Shown here: positions 23,226 to 34,565 of the stretch, one piece after another | How the letters are laid out: the number at the start of each line of letters is the position of its first letter | How positions within the stretch are numbered: position 1 is the stretch's first letter | From: Excoecaria cochinchinensis | Lineage: Eukaryota; Streptophyta; Magnoliopsida; Malpighiales; Euphorbiaceae | Direction: 5' to 3' | Assembly (NCBI GenBank): GCA_947683425.1 | Contig: CANTUQ010000051.1 | Span: forward strand, 310,001-374,000 | Length of the DNA stretch: 64,000 bases | Made by a program: the position numbers and the translations under genes | Notes under the pieces: model-generated | Told to the model about the DNA's origin: nothing | What the model saw: only the letters and a program-made list of their open reading frames with translations | The model's database searches: none

Positions 23226-23545
23226 GGACCCTGATCAGGCTCCCCGTTTGGTTCCTTGTGAACCCTTTATGTGCTCGGATCCTCGCGATCCTTTTTAATG
23301 TGCTTGGATCTTATTTAAGATCCCCCTTCAAAAAATGTTTTGAATAAAATTATATGATAGTATTCGATTCGCACCCCTAAGGTGATGTCTGTATTCGATT
23401 CGCACCCGTAAGGTGATGTCTGTATTCGATTCGCACCCGTAAAGTGATGTCTGTATTCGATTCGCACCCGTAAGGTGATGTCTGTATTCGATTCGCACCC
23501 GTAAGGTGATGTCTGTATTCGATTCGTACCCGTAAGGTACTGTCA
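23226..23545 (+). repeat. Hairpin series and six 31-bp repeats (A, 3' LTR)
   Basis: The series repeats the order of the 5' LTR: GGACC..., GGTTC/GAACC, GGATC/GATCC, GGATCTT.../AAGATCC. Six 31-bp units then start at 23360, one more than in the 5' LTR. The final unit again has TACC-CGTAA-GGTA where the others have CACC-CGTAA-GGTG (first unit CCTAA). Confidence 0.8.
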
Positions 23546-25001
23546 GTTCACTTGTTATCCATGATTTTGAGTCAGCAATATTTTAATTGTTTTGTTTGAT
23601 ATGAGTAAATAAATGTGATATCCGAGTGAGCATTATTTCGGATATGTGGAACAGTTATGAATCTGAATGAGATTATGAATCTCTAAATGGGTTGAATATA
23701 AGCTTGAATTATTAAGTGCTTGGGATAATTAGTATGTACATGAATGTTATTTTGTACTTGTAACCACTATGGTGAATTATGTGAATTAGTATAAGTATGA
23801 GTGCATTCTTGACTATGGATGGTTATAAATAATGAGTAATGTTAATTGTTTTCTCTAGTTTTGTTATGGTAGTAGTCTCGGCATGTTGGCATGCGTTTCA
23901 TCTCATTATTTGATTATATATGTATTATTGTGTTGCTGGGTATGTGGATCAGCGTTCGGTAAGTGCGTGTGTCATAATAGAATGTTATATTATATGTCCC
24001 TTTGGTGTCAGTTATCATAGCGTCTTCGGTATGTTGTCATGTGTCGCATTCCATGGCATGATACTTTATGTATTAGAGTTACGCAGTGGAAGAGTAGTGT
24101 TTAGACGATGTCCCTTGGTTCTCGGCTAGTGTGGGTGTATTATGGTATGATATGGACATGTTGAGATTTCTATGAATTTGCCTGCTAGATGTATATATAC
24201 CAGTTGCAATTCATGTGAATTGGCTTTTATTGAGTACTAGATATTCTGGTATGATAATTGCATGTTTAAAGGTTTGTGTGTTTATGTATGATGCAATTCT
24301 GATATCTGATAGCTCGGTAAGTAGGTGTATGTGGGATGGTAAGTATTTCTGCATGATAATATCTGTATCTTATATGATATCCCGTCTGTTTGATTTGTTT
24401 AATATGATTATAAATGTGGTAACCGTATATATAAATTTACGCATGTGGGTGTGAGTTTCTGAGTTCATGGTCTCTAATACAAGCATATATATCTATCTGC
24501 TGTGATTATTTGCATATGCCATTTATGTATGTGACTTGACTTAGCGCCCATCGTAAATGGCCGTCCATATTCTTGTGTGTTCTCCCCACTAAGCGTTATC
24601 GCTTAGCACGGGCTCTCTTCCCGTGTAGGTGGCAGGTTTGGTTCTGTTCGAGTCGCTCATCTGCAAGGTCGTCCACGTAGAAGTTAGAAGTGTTGTTTTG
24701 CGATCAGCTTCTGTATTTTGGATTTCGTATTTCTGTAGTCTTATGTTTATGTAAAATTCTAAATGTTAATTTTGGGCTATGTAAAGGTTATTATATTTAT
24801 GTATCAAGTTATTCCTTCGTTTTGTCTTTCGTTTTCTGCTTCCCCTGAATGATCATATGTATGCATGTGTAAAGGTTTCGGCATCGGGCCTGTGTATGTA
24901 TGAATTAATGTAAGTCCAGTTTTGCTTCTCGAGGTAAGTTTTTAATTTCCCCGTGTTTTTGCATGAATATATGCTTTCGCTTAGCGCATGTGTGCATGTA
25001 T

Positions 25002-25006
25002 GTGAG
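25002..25006. repeat. Putative target site GTGAG, left of element C
   Basis: These five bases precede the first C LTR, in the last 50 bases of A's 3' LTR. The matching right copy is missing because the right end of the C array is lost. Confidence 0.5.
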
Positions 25007-26411
25007 TGTAACACCCCCATCGCTGTCCCCGTTGGAAGGACGCCGACGGACGCGCTACCTGACGCTCACTCACACAGATATGCACATGCACAATACGGAA
25101 GCATACTTTCATACATAACATGCATACGAAAATATGGGTTAATTAAAACCTTACCTTGACTTACCTTGCGGTACAGACTGAACATGCAATAACTCACGCA
25201 TACGCAGACACTAAGCAGAAGCATACACAGAAGCATACATATAACCATTCAACGGAAGCATAAGCAAAATAATAAAACAAAGGAATAACTAAACGTAAAC
25301 GCATATTAACTATTACATTCCCAAAGTAATCTCAAGGTCATTACCTGATAAATTACATAAACAATACTACAAAAATACAAAAGCTGAATTACAGAAGCTT
25401 AAGAAAATACAGAACTTCTAACTCTTATGTGGCTGACCCTGTAGAAGCGCGACTTGAACAGAACCAAACCTGCCACCTGCATGGAAATGAAATCCGTTCT
25501 AAGCGATAAACGCTTAGTGGGGAGAACACACAAGAGTATGGACGGCCATTCACAATGGTCGCCAAGGCATAACACATTCAAATGGCAAATGCAGATATTC
25601 ATAACATATCAATAATCAGGCTGCATAATAAAGGCATTCATTTCAAAACTCACAATCAAACCATAAACTCATGTCCAGGATAGGCCAAAACAGACATAAT
25701 ACAATACACGATACAAGTATCATCATGCAGAACTACATACTATATCACATGCATAAACCTACAAGGGTATCAAATAATAGCATCTTACCGCGCGGAGTCA
25801 CATGAGCTTTACACATGCAATTGACATAACTAAGTACCCATGCATGAACTGATAACCCAATCATCATGTTGAGAGTGCTAGCTATTTAACATACTTAGAC
25901 ATGCCAAACACACACACTAGTCAAATATCCAAAGGATAACATTTAGAGCATCACAATACTGCTGCGCAACTCTAATATATTAAGCATCATGCAAAAACAC
26001 TCTGATAGCGGAGACTGAAGGCATAACCACTTAGTATTACATTCATATCATCATCATGCCGAAAGTACAGTTAAACATCACATACTTACCGTCACAATTG
26101 CTTTGGTTCACATGCTTATAAATAACAAAACATGCTTAAGTCACATACATAAATACTCTAGTCGAATCATATTCAAAGCATTCATAAACTTATAACAAAT
26201 CACATGACAAGTACGGATAATCATATTAGATATAAAGTCATGCTTACATATTACAGACATACATTCTGAAGCCCATAGTCACATTCATATACACATAAAC
26301 TGATTCCTGAAATCCTTATCATGCTCAAACGGATATCACATTCATATAGTTATTTCAAAGTAATACAAACCAGTAAAGCACCTGCTGACTCACAATAGTG
26401 GATAACGAGTG

Positions 26412-26634
26412 TACTGATTAGTACCTTACGGGTACAAGTCGGCCAAAGGGTACCTTACGGGTACGAATCGAAAACCATTTATTTTGTCACAATAGAAACA
26501 TTTTATTAATGGGGGATCTTAACCCGATCCAAATACATTAAAAAGGATCACGAGGATCCGTACTGATGGGGGGTTCGCGAGGAACCAGTCGGGGGACCTG
26601 ATCGGGGTCCAAACGTTCAAAGGGCGCTGCAGCT
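26412..26634 (-). repeat. Hairpin series (C, LTR 1)
   Basis: Five hairpins occur in order on the given strand: GTACC-TTACG-GGTAC (twice, about 26420 and 26451), GGATC...GATCC (26515-26530), GGATC-ACGAG-GATCC (26544-26558), GGTTC-GCGAG-GAACC (26572-26586) and GGACC...GGTCC (26594-26610). It is the reverse-order counterpart of the series in element A. C LTR 2 (31200-31410) and LTR 3 (35980-36190) carry the same series. Confidence 0.8.
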
Positions 26635-27469
26635 ACATAAGACTCTATTAGGCATGCCTAACTATCCACTAGACTGACTCTCGCAGGTAATGCATAAAAC
26701 AATTCACATTTCGAATCGCACAGTGCCTAATATATATACATCATGCATAAACCAGAGTACAATAGACATATAAACATGCTCATAAAGTTGGTCATATCTC
26801 ATACAATTCCCATTGCAAAACATAATACAGTCAATACACTTTAACATTTAACAATGTTCTAAAGCATGTCAAGAATCAGGTATGGAAACACTACCATACC
26901 AATGATTATCAAAACATAATCCTAAACATGCGTTTAGGTGAGGATTACTAAGTATAATCATGCATAATCCAAATTACATTTAAACATAACACATTGAGTT
27001 CAAAGGCTAAAGCATAACAATGTATTCCGACATCAACCATATTATTCAAATAAGTTTGGCATGGCAGGATGTCAATCATACTTTACACAAGTCATATACT
27101 GGAGCATGCAATAATTCAATCAATCACATTTAACATTAATCATAATACTAAAGCATATCAGGAACACATGGGGGAAATCATACTATGCCAATGAGTACAA
27201 GCACATAATCTTAATCGCGGAATGATACAATATACATTTAAGCATGGCAGATTATTCTTAGAGGAGAATCTAATGAAGGATATGCATCACAATAGGGAAA
27301 AAGTCATAAAAGCATTTGAAAGTCGTTTTATAAGAAAACAAGTCAGAAAATGCCATATAAGAGCATATAAAAAAAATGACATGAATGATACAGCAGTATA
27401 AGTCCAGACAGAAGAAATCAGAAATTCATTTTGGTTGAAATTGGGCGAAATCGAAAAATAGGGCAGAAG

Positions 27470-27890
27470 AGGGGTCGGTCACGAGCTATGTCACGTCTCG
27501 TGACTGGCCTCAAAGGAGGGTCACGGGACGTGACCTAGTGTCACGCCTCGTGACCTGCAAGAGGGTCACGGGACGTGACTCTATGTCACGCCTGGCTCCT
27601 CACAAGAGTCACGAGTCGTGACTCTATGTCACGTCTCGTGACATGCCTGCAAGAGAGTCATGGGACGTGACTCTAAGTCACGCCTCCTCACAAGAGTCAC
27701 GGGACGTGACTCTAAGTCACTAGACATGACTTGCCTCTCACAAGGCAGTCATGCTTCGCGACTGGGGGTCATGCCTCACGACTTCGTCTAGCCCGCCGAG
27801 AAGTCACGCGTTGTGACTGGGAGACAGAGTCACGTGGCGTGACTGGGAGTCACGTGTCGTGACTTGTCTCTCTCAGGGAAGTCACGACAC
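27470..27890 (-). repeat. Palindrome array GTCACGGGACGTGAC type (C, LTR 1)
   Basis: About twelve palindromic units occur, such as GTCACGGGACGTGAC, GTCACGAGTCGTGAC and GTCACGCCTCGTGAC, joined by TCTATGTCACG or TCTAAGTCACG links. LTR 2 has the array at 32250-32670. LTR 3 keeps only its first two units (37036-37092) before the Athila LTR begins. Confidence 0.88.
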
Positions 27891-29076
27891 ACTGGAAATG
27901 GAAAATTCCACAGAAATACGATTTCCCATTCCCAGCTACCAAGAATTCAAAAACTCGATAAAATCATTTTCAATCTAATTCAAAACACCACCAAAACTCA
28001 TCTTACCTTTCAATCGATGTCCCAAACAGCATAAACAAGATAATTGCAACTTAATTCAACAATCAAATCAACCAAAATCATGCATAGACACATTTAATTT
28101 CTTCAAGAACATAAACCCTAACAAATAACAGTAAATTAAAAACCCAAACTCAGTACTTCCAATTTAATCCTATTCATGCATTACTAACACATTTACTCAC
28201 ATAATCATGCATATACACATTTCAAAACATAGCAAATTCCAGAAATTAGATAATGCAAACACATTTACAAGCCTAGTGACAATTAGGGCAAAGACAGGAA
28301 CACAAAAGCTCTTCAAACATTGCATGCAATCAAAACACTCCCAAACCTGGAAATGACGATCCAAAATCACGCTTCAAGATCAACCCTCAATCCTTTCCTT
28401 GCCTTTACTTTGCTTCTTCTTATCATCAAACACTTGCACAAACAAAACCCACAATTACTCTTCAAAACCCTAACTCAACCAAAACCAGGAGAAGATGAAG
28501 AAGAACAGCACGTTAAACTCCAACTTACCTCTTCAAACAAAGCACAATCCAAGCCAAACACAACTCCAAGCCAAATGACAAAGAAAGGAAAAGCAGAGAA
28601 AGGAGAAGAGAAGAAGAAGAAGGAGCGTGAGAGGAGGGGACGAACGGGAATACAATCTATGTTCCCTCTCTCTTCCTCTTTCCTTTCTTCTTTTTCTTCT
28701 TTCAATGCCCACCTAACAAGCCACTTGGCAACATCCAATTGGACCACAAAATCCACTCAAACTTTTCAAGCCATGGCACAATACTTGAGTCATACCCAAT
28801 CATTTCCAATAACCCACTTATATCCTACTTCCATACACCACAAGCACACACTAACACTTCTCTTCTTAACACACTTAATTAATTATTTACCAATAAGTCC
28901 TTAACACTCCAAATTTCTCAAACATAAATTACCGAAATACCCTTCCGATCCCAACTTCGCATGCAAATCCCGACTAGGGCCAATTTGGGGTGTGACAACT
29001 CTTCCCTCCGAAAAGAATTTCGTCCTCGAAATTCACAGCGAAACACTTACATCCACACAACCCAAACAAAGAAAAC

Positions 29077-29658
29077 TTACTTAAACAAAAGCTTGCAATG
29101 CAACTTACCAGAAGAACCTGCGGTCTCCTTCGAATCCTTGCTAGATGCTACAAACTCTGTAGGCACTCGAGAAGATCCAAGCAAATCCTCCACTTCCTTT
29201 CTAGCTTGCCCAGCTAGACTCTCACTCATCTTTTTAGGACAACCGGCAATCTGGTGTTCCATACTGCCTCACCTGAAACAAGCACCTGAGAGCTTCCGAC
29301 ATGGGCCCCGATGTCGCTTCTGGCAGTGCTGACATACTGACGGTACCCACTTCTTACACTTGTTCCCATGTTGCTTCCGAAATTGTTGACACATCAAAGG
29401 TTCTCAAACCCTTTTCCCTTCTGGCACTTCACTAACCGATCCTTTTCTCTTCTGAGGTACATGCCGAACAAATTCTTGAAAAGCACGAGGAGCAGTCAAT
29501 CTATCCAAAATCCGAATCAATCCTTGCACTAGAGCCCTATCTTCCGAAACACGACCAGAATCTTCAACTGGAAGACGCTCAGAAACATCTTGATCAGCAC
29601 TAACTCGATTCACACTTTCTGTTGTCTCGCCCACATTCTCACTCGGATCAGACTCCAT
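29077..29658 (-). pseudogene. gag: Element C small gag, left copy (two nonsense mutations)
   Basis: It starts at the same ATG as the intact copy (MESDPSENVGETTESVN) and is nearly identical to it. One CGA codon has become TGA after GKRV (near 29401). A TGT codon in the second zinc knuckle has become TGA (near 29274). Both knuckles are otherwise recognisable. The frame sits between LTR 1 and LTR 2, with the primer site 110 bases upstream. Confidence 0.87.
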
Positions 29659-29769
29659 CTAGACACGACACAAAACAAGACACATCTGCATTAGGCCGCG
29701 ACACAAAACCGACTCTCATGCAAAGACTCAACACAAAACAAACAACATACCCAGAACCATCAAACCTGG

Positions 29770-29781
29770 GCTCTGATACCA
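29770..29781 (-). promoter_or_regulatory. Primer binding site, element C left unit
   Basis: The minus strand reads TGGTATCAGAGC five bases after the end of LTR 2 (GTGTTACA). This is the initiator-Met tRNA type. Confidence 0.9.
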
Positions 29782-29786
29782 CTAAC

Positions 29787-32700
29787 TGTAACACCCCCAT
29801 CGCCGTCCCCGTTGGAAGGACGCCGACGGATGCGCTACCCGACGGTCACTCACACAGATATGCACATGCACAATACGGAAGCATACTTTCATACATAACA
29901 TGCATACGAAAATATGGGTTAATTAAAACCTTACCTTGACTTACCTTGCGGTACAGACTGAACATGCAATAACTCACGCATACGCAGACACTAAGCAGAA
30001 GCATACACAGAAGAATACATATAACCATTCAACGGAAGCATAAGCAAAATAATAAAACAAAGGAATAACTAAACGTAAACGCATATTAACTATTACATTC
30101 CCAAAGTAATCTCAAGGTCATTACCTGATAAATTACATAAACAATACTACAGAAATACAAAAGCTGAATTACAGAAGCTTAACAAAATACAGAACTTCTA
30201 ACTCCTATGTGGCCGGCCCTGCAGAAGCGCGACTCGAACAGAACCAAACCTGCCACCTGCACGGAAAGCAAATCCGTGCTAAGCGATAAACGCTTAGTGG
30301 GGAGAACACGCAAGAGTATGGACGGCCATTCACAATGGTCGCCAAGGCATAACACATTCAAATGGCAAATGCGGATATTCATAACATATCAATAATCAGG
30401 CTGCATAATAAAGGCATTCATTTCAAAACTCACAATCAAACCATAAACTCATGTCCAGGATAGGCCAAAACAGACATAATACAATACACGATACAAGTAT
30501 CATCATGCAGAACTACATACTATATCACATGCATAAACCTACAAGGGTATCAAATAATAGCATCTTACCGCGCGGAGTCACATGAGCTTTACACATGCAA
30601 TTGACATAACTAAGTACCCATGCATGAACTGACAACCCAATCATCATGTTGAGAGTGCTAGCTATTTAACATACTTAGACATGCCAAACACACACACTAG
30701 TCAAATATCCAAAGGATAACATTTAGAGCATCACAATACCGCTGCGCAACTCTAATATATTAAGCATCATGCAAAAACACTCTGATAGCGGAGACTGAAG
30801 GCATAACCACTTAGTATTACATTCATATCATCATCATGCCGAAAGTACAGTTAAACATCACATACTTACCGTCACAATTGCTTCGGTTCACATGCTTATA
30901 AATAACAAAACATGCTTAAGTCACATACATAAATACTCTAGTCGAATCATATTCAAAGCATTCAGAAACTTATAACAAATCACATGACAAGTACGGATAA
31001 TCATATTAGACATAAAGTCATGCTTACATAATACAGACATACATTCTGAAGCCCATAGTCACATTCATATACACATAAACTGATTCCTGAAATCCTTATC
31101 ATGCTCAAACGGATATCACATTCATATAGTTATTTCAAAGTAATACAAACCAGTAAAGCACCTGCTGACTCACAATAGTGGATAACGAGTGTACTGATTA
31201 GTACCTTACGGGTACAAGTCGGCCAAAGGGTACCTTACGGGTACGAATCGAAAACCATTTATTTTGTCACAATAGAAACATTTTACTGATGGGGGATCTT
31301 AACCCGATCCAAATACATTAAAAAGGATCACGAGGATCCGTACTGATGGGGGGTTCGCGAGGAACCAGTCGGGGAACCTGATCGGGGTCCAAACGTTCAA
31401 AGGGCGCTGCAGCTACATAAGACTCTATTAGGCATGCCTAACTATCCACTAGACTGACTCTTGCAGGTAATGCATAAAACAATTCACATTTCGAATCGCA
31501 CAGTGCCTAATATATATACATCATGCATAAACCAGAGTACAATAGACATATAAACATGCTCATAAAGTTGGTCATATCTCATACAATTCCCATTATAAAA
31601 CATAATACAGTCAATACACTTTAACATTTAACAATGTTCTAAAGCATGTCAAGAATCAGGTATAGAAACACTACCATACCAATGATTATGAAAACATAAT
31701 CCTAAACATGCGTTTAGGTGAGGATAACTAAGTATAATCATGCATAATCCAAATTACATTTAAACATAACACATTGAGTTCAAAGGCTAATGCATAACAA
31801 TGTATTCCGACATCAACCATATTATTCAAATAAGTTTGGCATAGCAGGATGTCAATCATACTTTATACAAGTCATATACTGGAGCATGCAATAATTCAAT
31901 CAATCACATTTAACATTAATCATAATACTAAAGCATATCAGGAACACATGGGGGAAATCATACTATGCCAATGAGTACAAGCACATAATCTTAATCGCGG
32001 AATGATACAATATACATTTAAGCATGGCAGATTATTCTTAGAGGAGAATCTAATGAAGGATATGCATCACAATAGGGAAAAAGTCATAAAAGCATTTGAA
32101 AGTCGTTTTATAAGAAAACAAGTCAGAAAATGCCATATAAGAGCATATAAAAAAATGACATGAATCATACAGCAGTATAAGTCCATAAAGAAGAAATCAG
32201 AAATTCATTTTGGTTGAAATTGGGCGAAATCGAAAAATAGGGCTGAAGAGGGGTCGGTCACGAGCTATGTCATGTCTCGTGACTGGCCTCAAAGGAGGGT
32301 CACGGGACGTGACCTAGTGTCACGCCTCGTGACCTGCAAGAGGGTCACGGGACGTGACTCTATGTCACGCCTGGCTCCTCACAAGAGTCACGAGTCGTGA
32401 CTCTATGTCACGTCTCGTGACATGCCTGCAAGAGAGTCACGGGACGTGACTCTAAGTCACGCCTCCTCACAAGAGTCACGGGACGTGACTCTAAGTCACT
32501 AGACGTGACTTGCCTCTCACAAGGCAGTCATGCTTCGCGACTGGGGGTCATGCCTCACGACTTCGTCTTGCCTGCCGAGAAGTCACGCGTTGTGACTGGG
32601 AGACAGAGTCACGTGGCGTGACTGGGAGTCACGTCTCGTGACTTGTCTCTCTCAGGGAAGTCACGACACACTGGAAATGGAAAATTCCACAGAAACACAA

Positions 32701-33776
32701 TTTCCCATTCCCAGCTACCCAGAATTCAAAAACTCGATAAAATCATTTTCAATCTAATTCAAAACACCACCAAAACTCATCTTACCTTTCAATCGATGTC
32801 CCAAACAACATAAACAAGATAATTGCAACTTAATTCAACAATCAAATCAACCAAAATCATGCATAGACACATTTAATTTCTTCAAGAACATAAACCCTAA
32901 CAAATAACAGTAAATTCAAAACCCAAACTCAGTACTTCCAATTTAATCCTATTCATGCATTACTAACACATTTACTCACATAATCATGCATATACACATT
33001 TCAAAACATAGCAAATTCCAGAAATTAGATAATGCAAACACATTTACAAGCCTAGTGAGAATTAGGGCAAAGACAGGAACACAGAAGCTCTTCAAACATT
33101 GCATGCAATCAAAACACTCCCAAACCTGGAAATGACGATCCAAAATCACGCTTCAAGATCAACCCTCAATCCTTTCCTTGCCTTTACTTTGCTTCTTCTT
33201 ATCATCAAACACTTGCACAAACAAAACCCACAATTACTCTTCAAAACCCTAACTCAACCAAAACCAGGAGAAGATGAAGAAGAACAGCACGTTAAACTCC
33301 AACTTACCTCTTCAAACAAAGCACAATCCAAGCCAAACACAACACCAAGCCAAATGACAAAGAAAGGAAAAGCAGAGAAAGGAGAAGAGAAGAAGAAGAA
33401 GGAGCGTGAGAGGAGGGGACGAACGGGAAAACAATCTGTGTTCCCTCTCTCTTCCTCTTTCCTTTCTTCTTTTTCTTCTTTCAATGCCCACCTAACAAGC
33501 CACTTGGCAACATCCAATTGGACCACAAAATCCACTCAAACTTTTCAAGCCATGGCACAATACTTGAGTCATACCCAATCATTTCCAATAACCCACTTAT
33601 ATCCTACTTCCATACACCACAAGCACACACTAACACTTCTCTTCTTAACACACTTAATTAATTATTTACCAATAAGTCCTTAACACTCCAAATTTCTCAA
33701 ACATAAATTACCGAAATACCCTTCCGATCCCAACTTCGCATGCAAATCCCGACTAGGGCCAATTTGGGGTGTGACA
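29787..33776 (-). mobile_element. Element C, LTR 2 (shared middle LTR)
   Basis: 3990 bp, TGTCACACCCC at 33776 to GTGTTACA at 29787, almost identical to LTR 1. It works as 5' LTR of the left unit (primer site at 29770) and 3' LTR of the right unit (purine tract at 33777-33795). Point differences from LTR 1 are scattered. Confidence 0.9.
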
Positions 33777-33855
33777 ACTCTTCCCTCCTAAAAGAATTTC
33801 GTCCTCGAAATTCACAGCAAAACACTTACATCCACAGAACCCAAACAAACAAAAC

Positions 33856-34437
33856 TTACTTAAACAAAAGCTTGCAATGCAACTTACCAGAAGAACCTGT
33901 GGTCTCCTTCGAATCCTTGCTAGATGCTACAAACTCTGTAGGCACTCGAGAAGATCCGAGCAAATCCTCCACTTCCTTTCTAGCTTGCCCAGCTAGACTC
34001 TCACTCATCTTTTTAGGACAACCGGCAATCTGGTGTTCCATACTGCCACACCTGAAACAAGCACCTGAGAGCTTCCGACATGGGCCCCGATGTCGCTTAT
34101 GGCAGTGCTGACATACTGACGGTACCCACTTCTTACACTTGTTCCCATGTTGCTTCCGAAATTGTTGACACATCAAAGGTTCTCGAACCCTTTTCCCTTC
34201 TGGCACTTCACTAACCGATCCTTTTCTCTTCTGAGGTACATGCCAAACAAATTCTTGAGAAGCACGAGGAGCAGTCAATCTATCCAAAATCCGAATCAAT
34301 CCTTGCACTAGAGCCCTATCTTCCGAAACACGACCAGAATCTTCAACTGGAAGACGCTCAGAAACATCTTGATCAGCACTAACTCGATTCACACTTTCTG
34401 TTGTCTCGCCCACATTCTCACTCGGATCAGACTCCAT
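33856..34437 (-). CDS. gag: Element C small gag, intact nucleocapsid-type protein
   Basis: This is a complete 193-residue frame from the ATG at 34437. The N-terminal 60 residues are acidic and contain ALVQGLIRILDRLTAPRA. A similar stretch (MARVLGRVTAPRAPL) occurs just before the capsid domain of chromovirus E in this window. A basic linker follows (QKRKGSVSEVPEGKRVREP). Then come two zinc knuckles: CQHCHKRHRGPCRKL (C-x2-C-x3-H-x4-C, about residues 114-128) and CFRCGSMEHQIAGC (C-x2-C-x4-H-x4-C, about 132-145). The tail is KKMSESLAGQARKEVEDLLG. The capsid core of a normal gag is missing, so the product would be an RNA-binding nucleocapsid-like protein without a shell domain. The primer site lies 110 bases upstream. 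No protease or RT follows; the LTR begins 80 bases after the stop. Confidence 0.85.
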   Translation of the reverse strand: MESDPSENVGETTESVNRVSADQDVSERLPVEDSGRVSEDRALVQGLIRILDRLTAPRASQEFVWHVPQKRKGSVSEVPEGKRVREPLMCQQFRKQHGNKCKKWVPSVCQHCHKRHRGPCRKLSGACFRCGSMEHQIAGCPKKMSESLAGQARKEVEDLLGSSRVPTEFVASSKDSKETTGSSGKLHCKLLFK

Positions 34438-34548
34438 CTAGACATGACATAAAACAAGACACATCTGCATTAGGCCACGACACAAAACTGACTCTCATGC
34501 AAAGACTCAACACAAAACAAACAACATACCCAGAACCATCAAACCTGG

Positions 34549-34560
34549 GCTCTGATACCA
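34549..34560 (-). promoter_or_regulatory. Primer binding site, element C right unit
   Basis: TGGTATCAGAGC on the minus strand, five bases after the end of LTR 3. It sits about 110 bases before the intact small gag. Confidence 0.9.
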
Positions 34561-34565
34561 CTAAC

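Larger units (their letters stand above)
21189..25006 (+). mobile_element. Element A, 3' LTR, cut near its end by element C
   Basis: It begins TGTCACACTCCAAATCGGGC and follows the 5' LTR (4017-7873) almost base for base. It stops at 25006 where element C begins. The last 47 bases present in the 5' LTR (7827-7873) are missing here and are not found on the far side of C. It carries the same palindrome array (22372-22712), hairpin series and 31-bp repeats (six units against five) and CTAAGCG palindrome (24589-24606). Confidence 0.87.
25007..28997 (-). mobile_element. Element C, LTR 1 (left-most, 3' LTR)
   Basis: On the minus strand it begins TGTCACACCCCAAATTGGCC at 28997 after a purine tract, and ends GGGGGTGTTACA at 25007. 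Its length is 3991 bp. It contains the conserved CTAAGCG-ATAAA-CGCTTAG palindrome (25499-25517), a hairpin series (about 26390-26690), a palindrome array (27470-27890) and CT-rich/purine-rich leader DNA (28480-28710). The 194-codon ORF at 28320-28904 is low complexity (Lys/Ser/Thr-rich) and I do not call it a gene. Confidence 0.88.

Noticed and set aside
28320..28904. 194-codon ORF, repeated at 33099-33683
   Set aside because: Both lie at the same place in near-identical C LTRs, so conservation only reflects recent LTR duplication. The translation is low complexity and overlaps the purine- and CT-rich leader.
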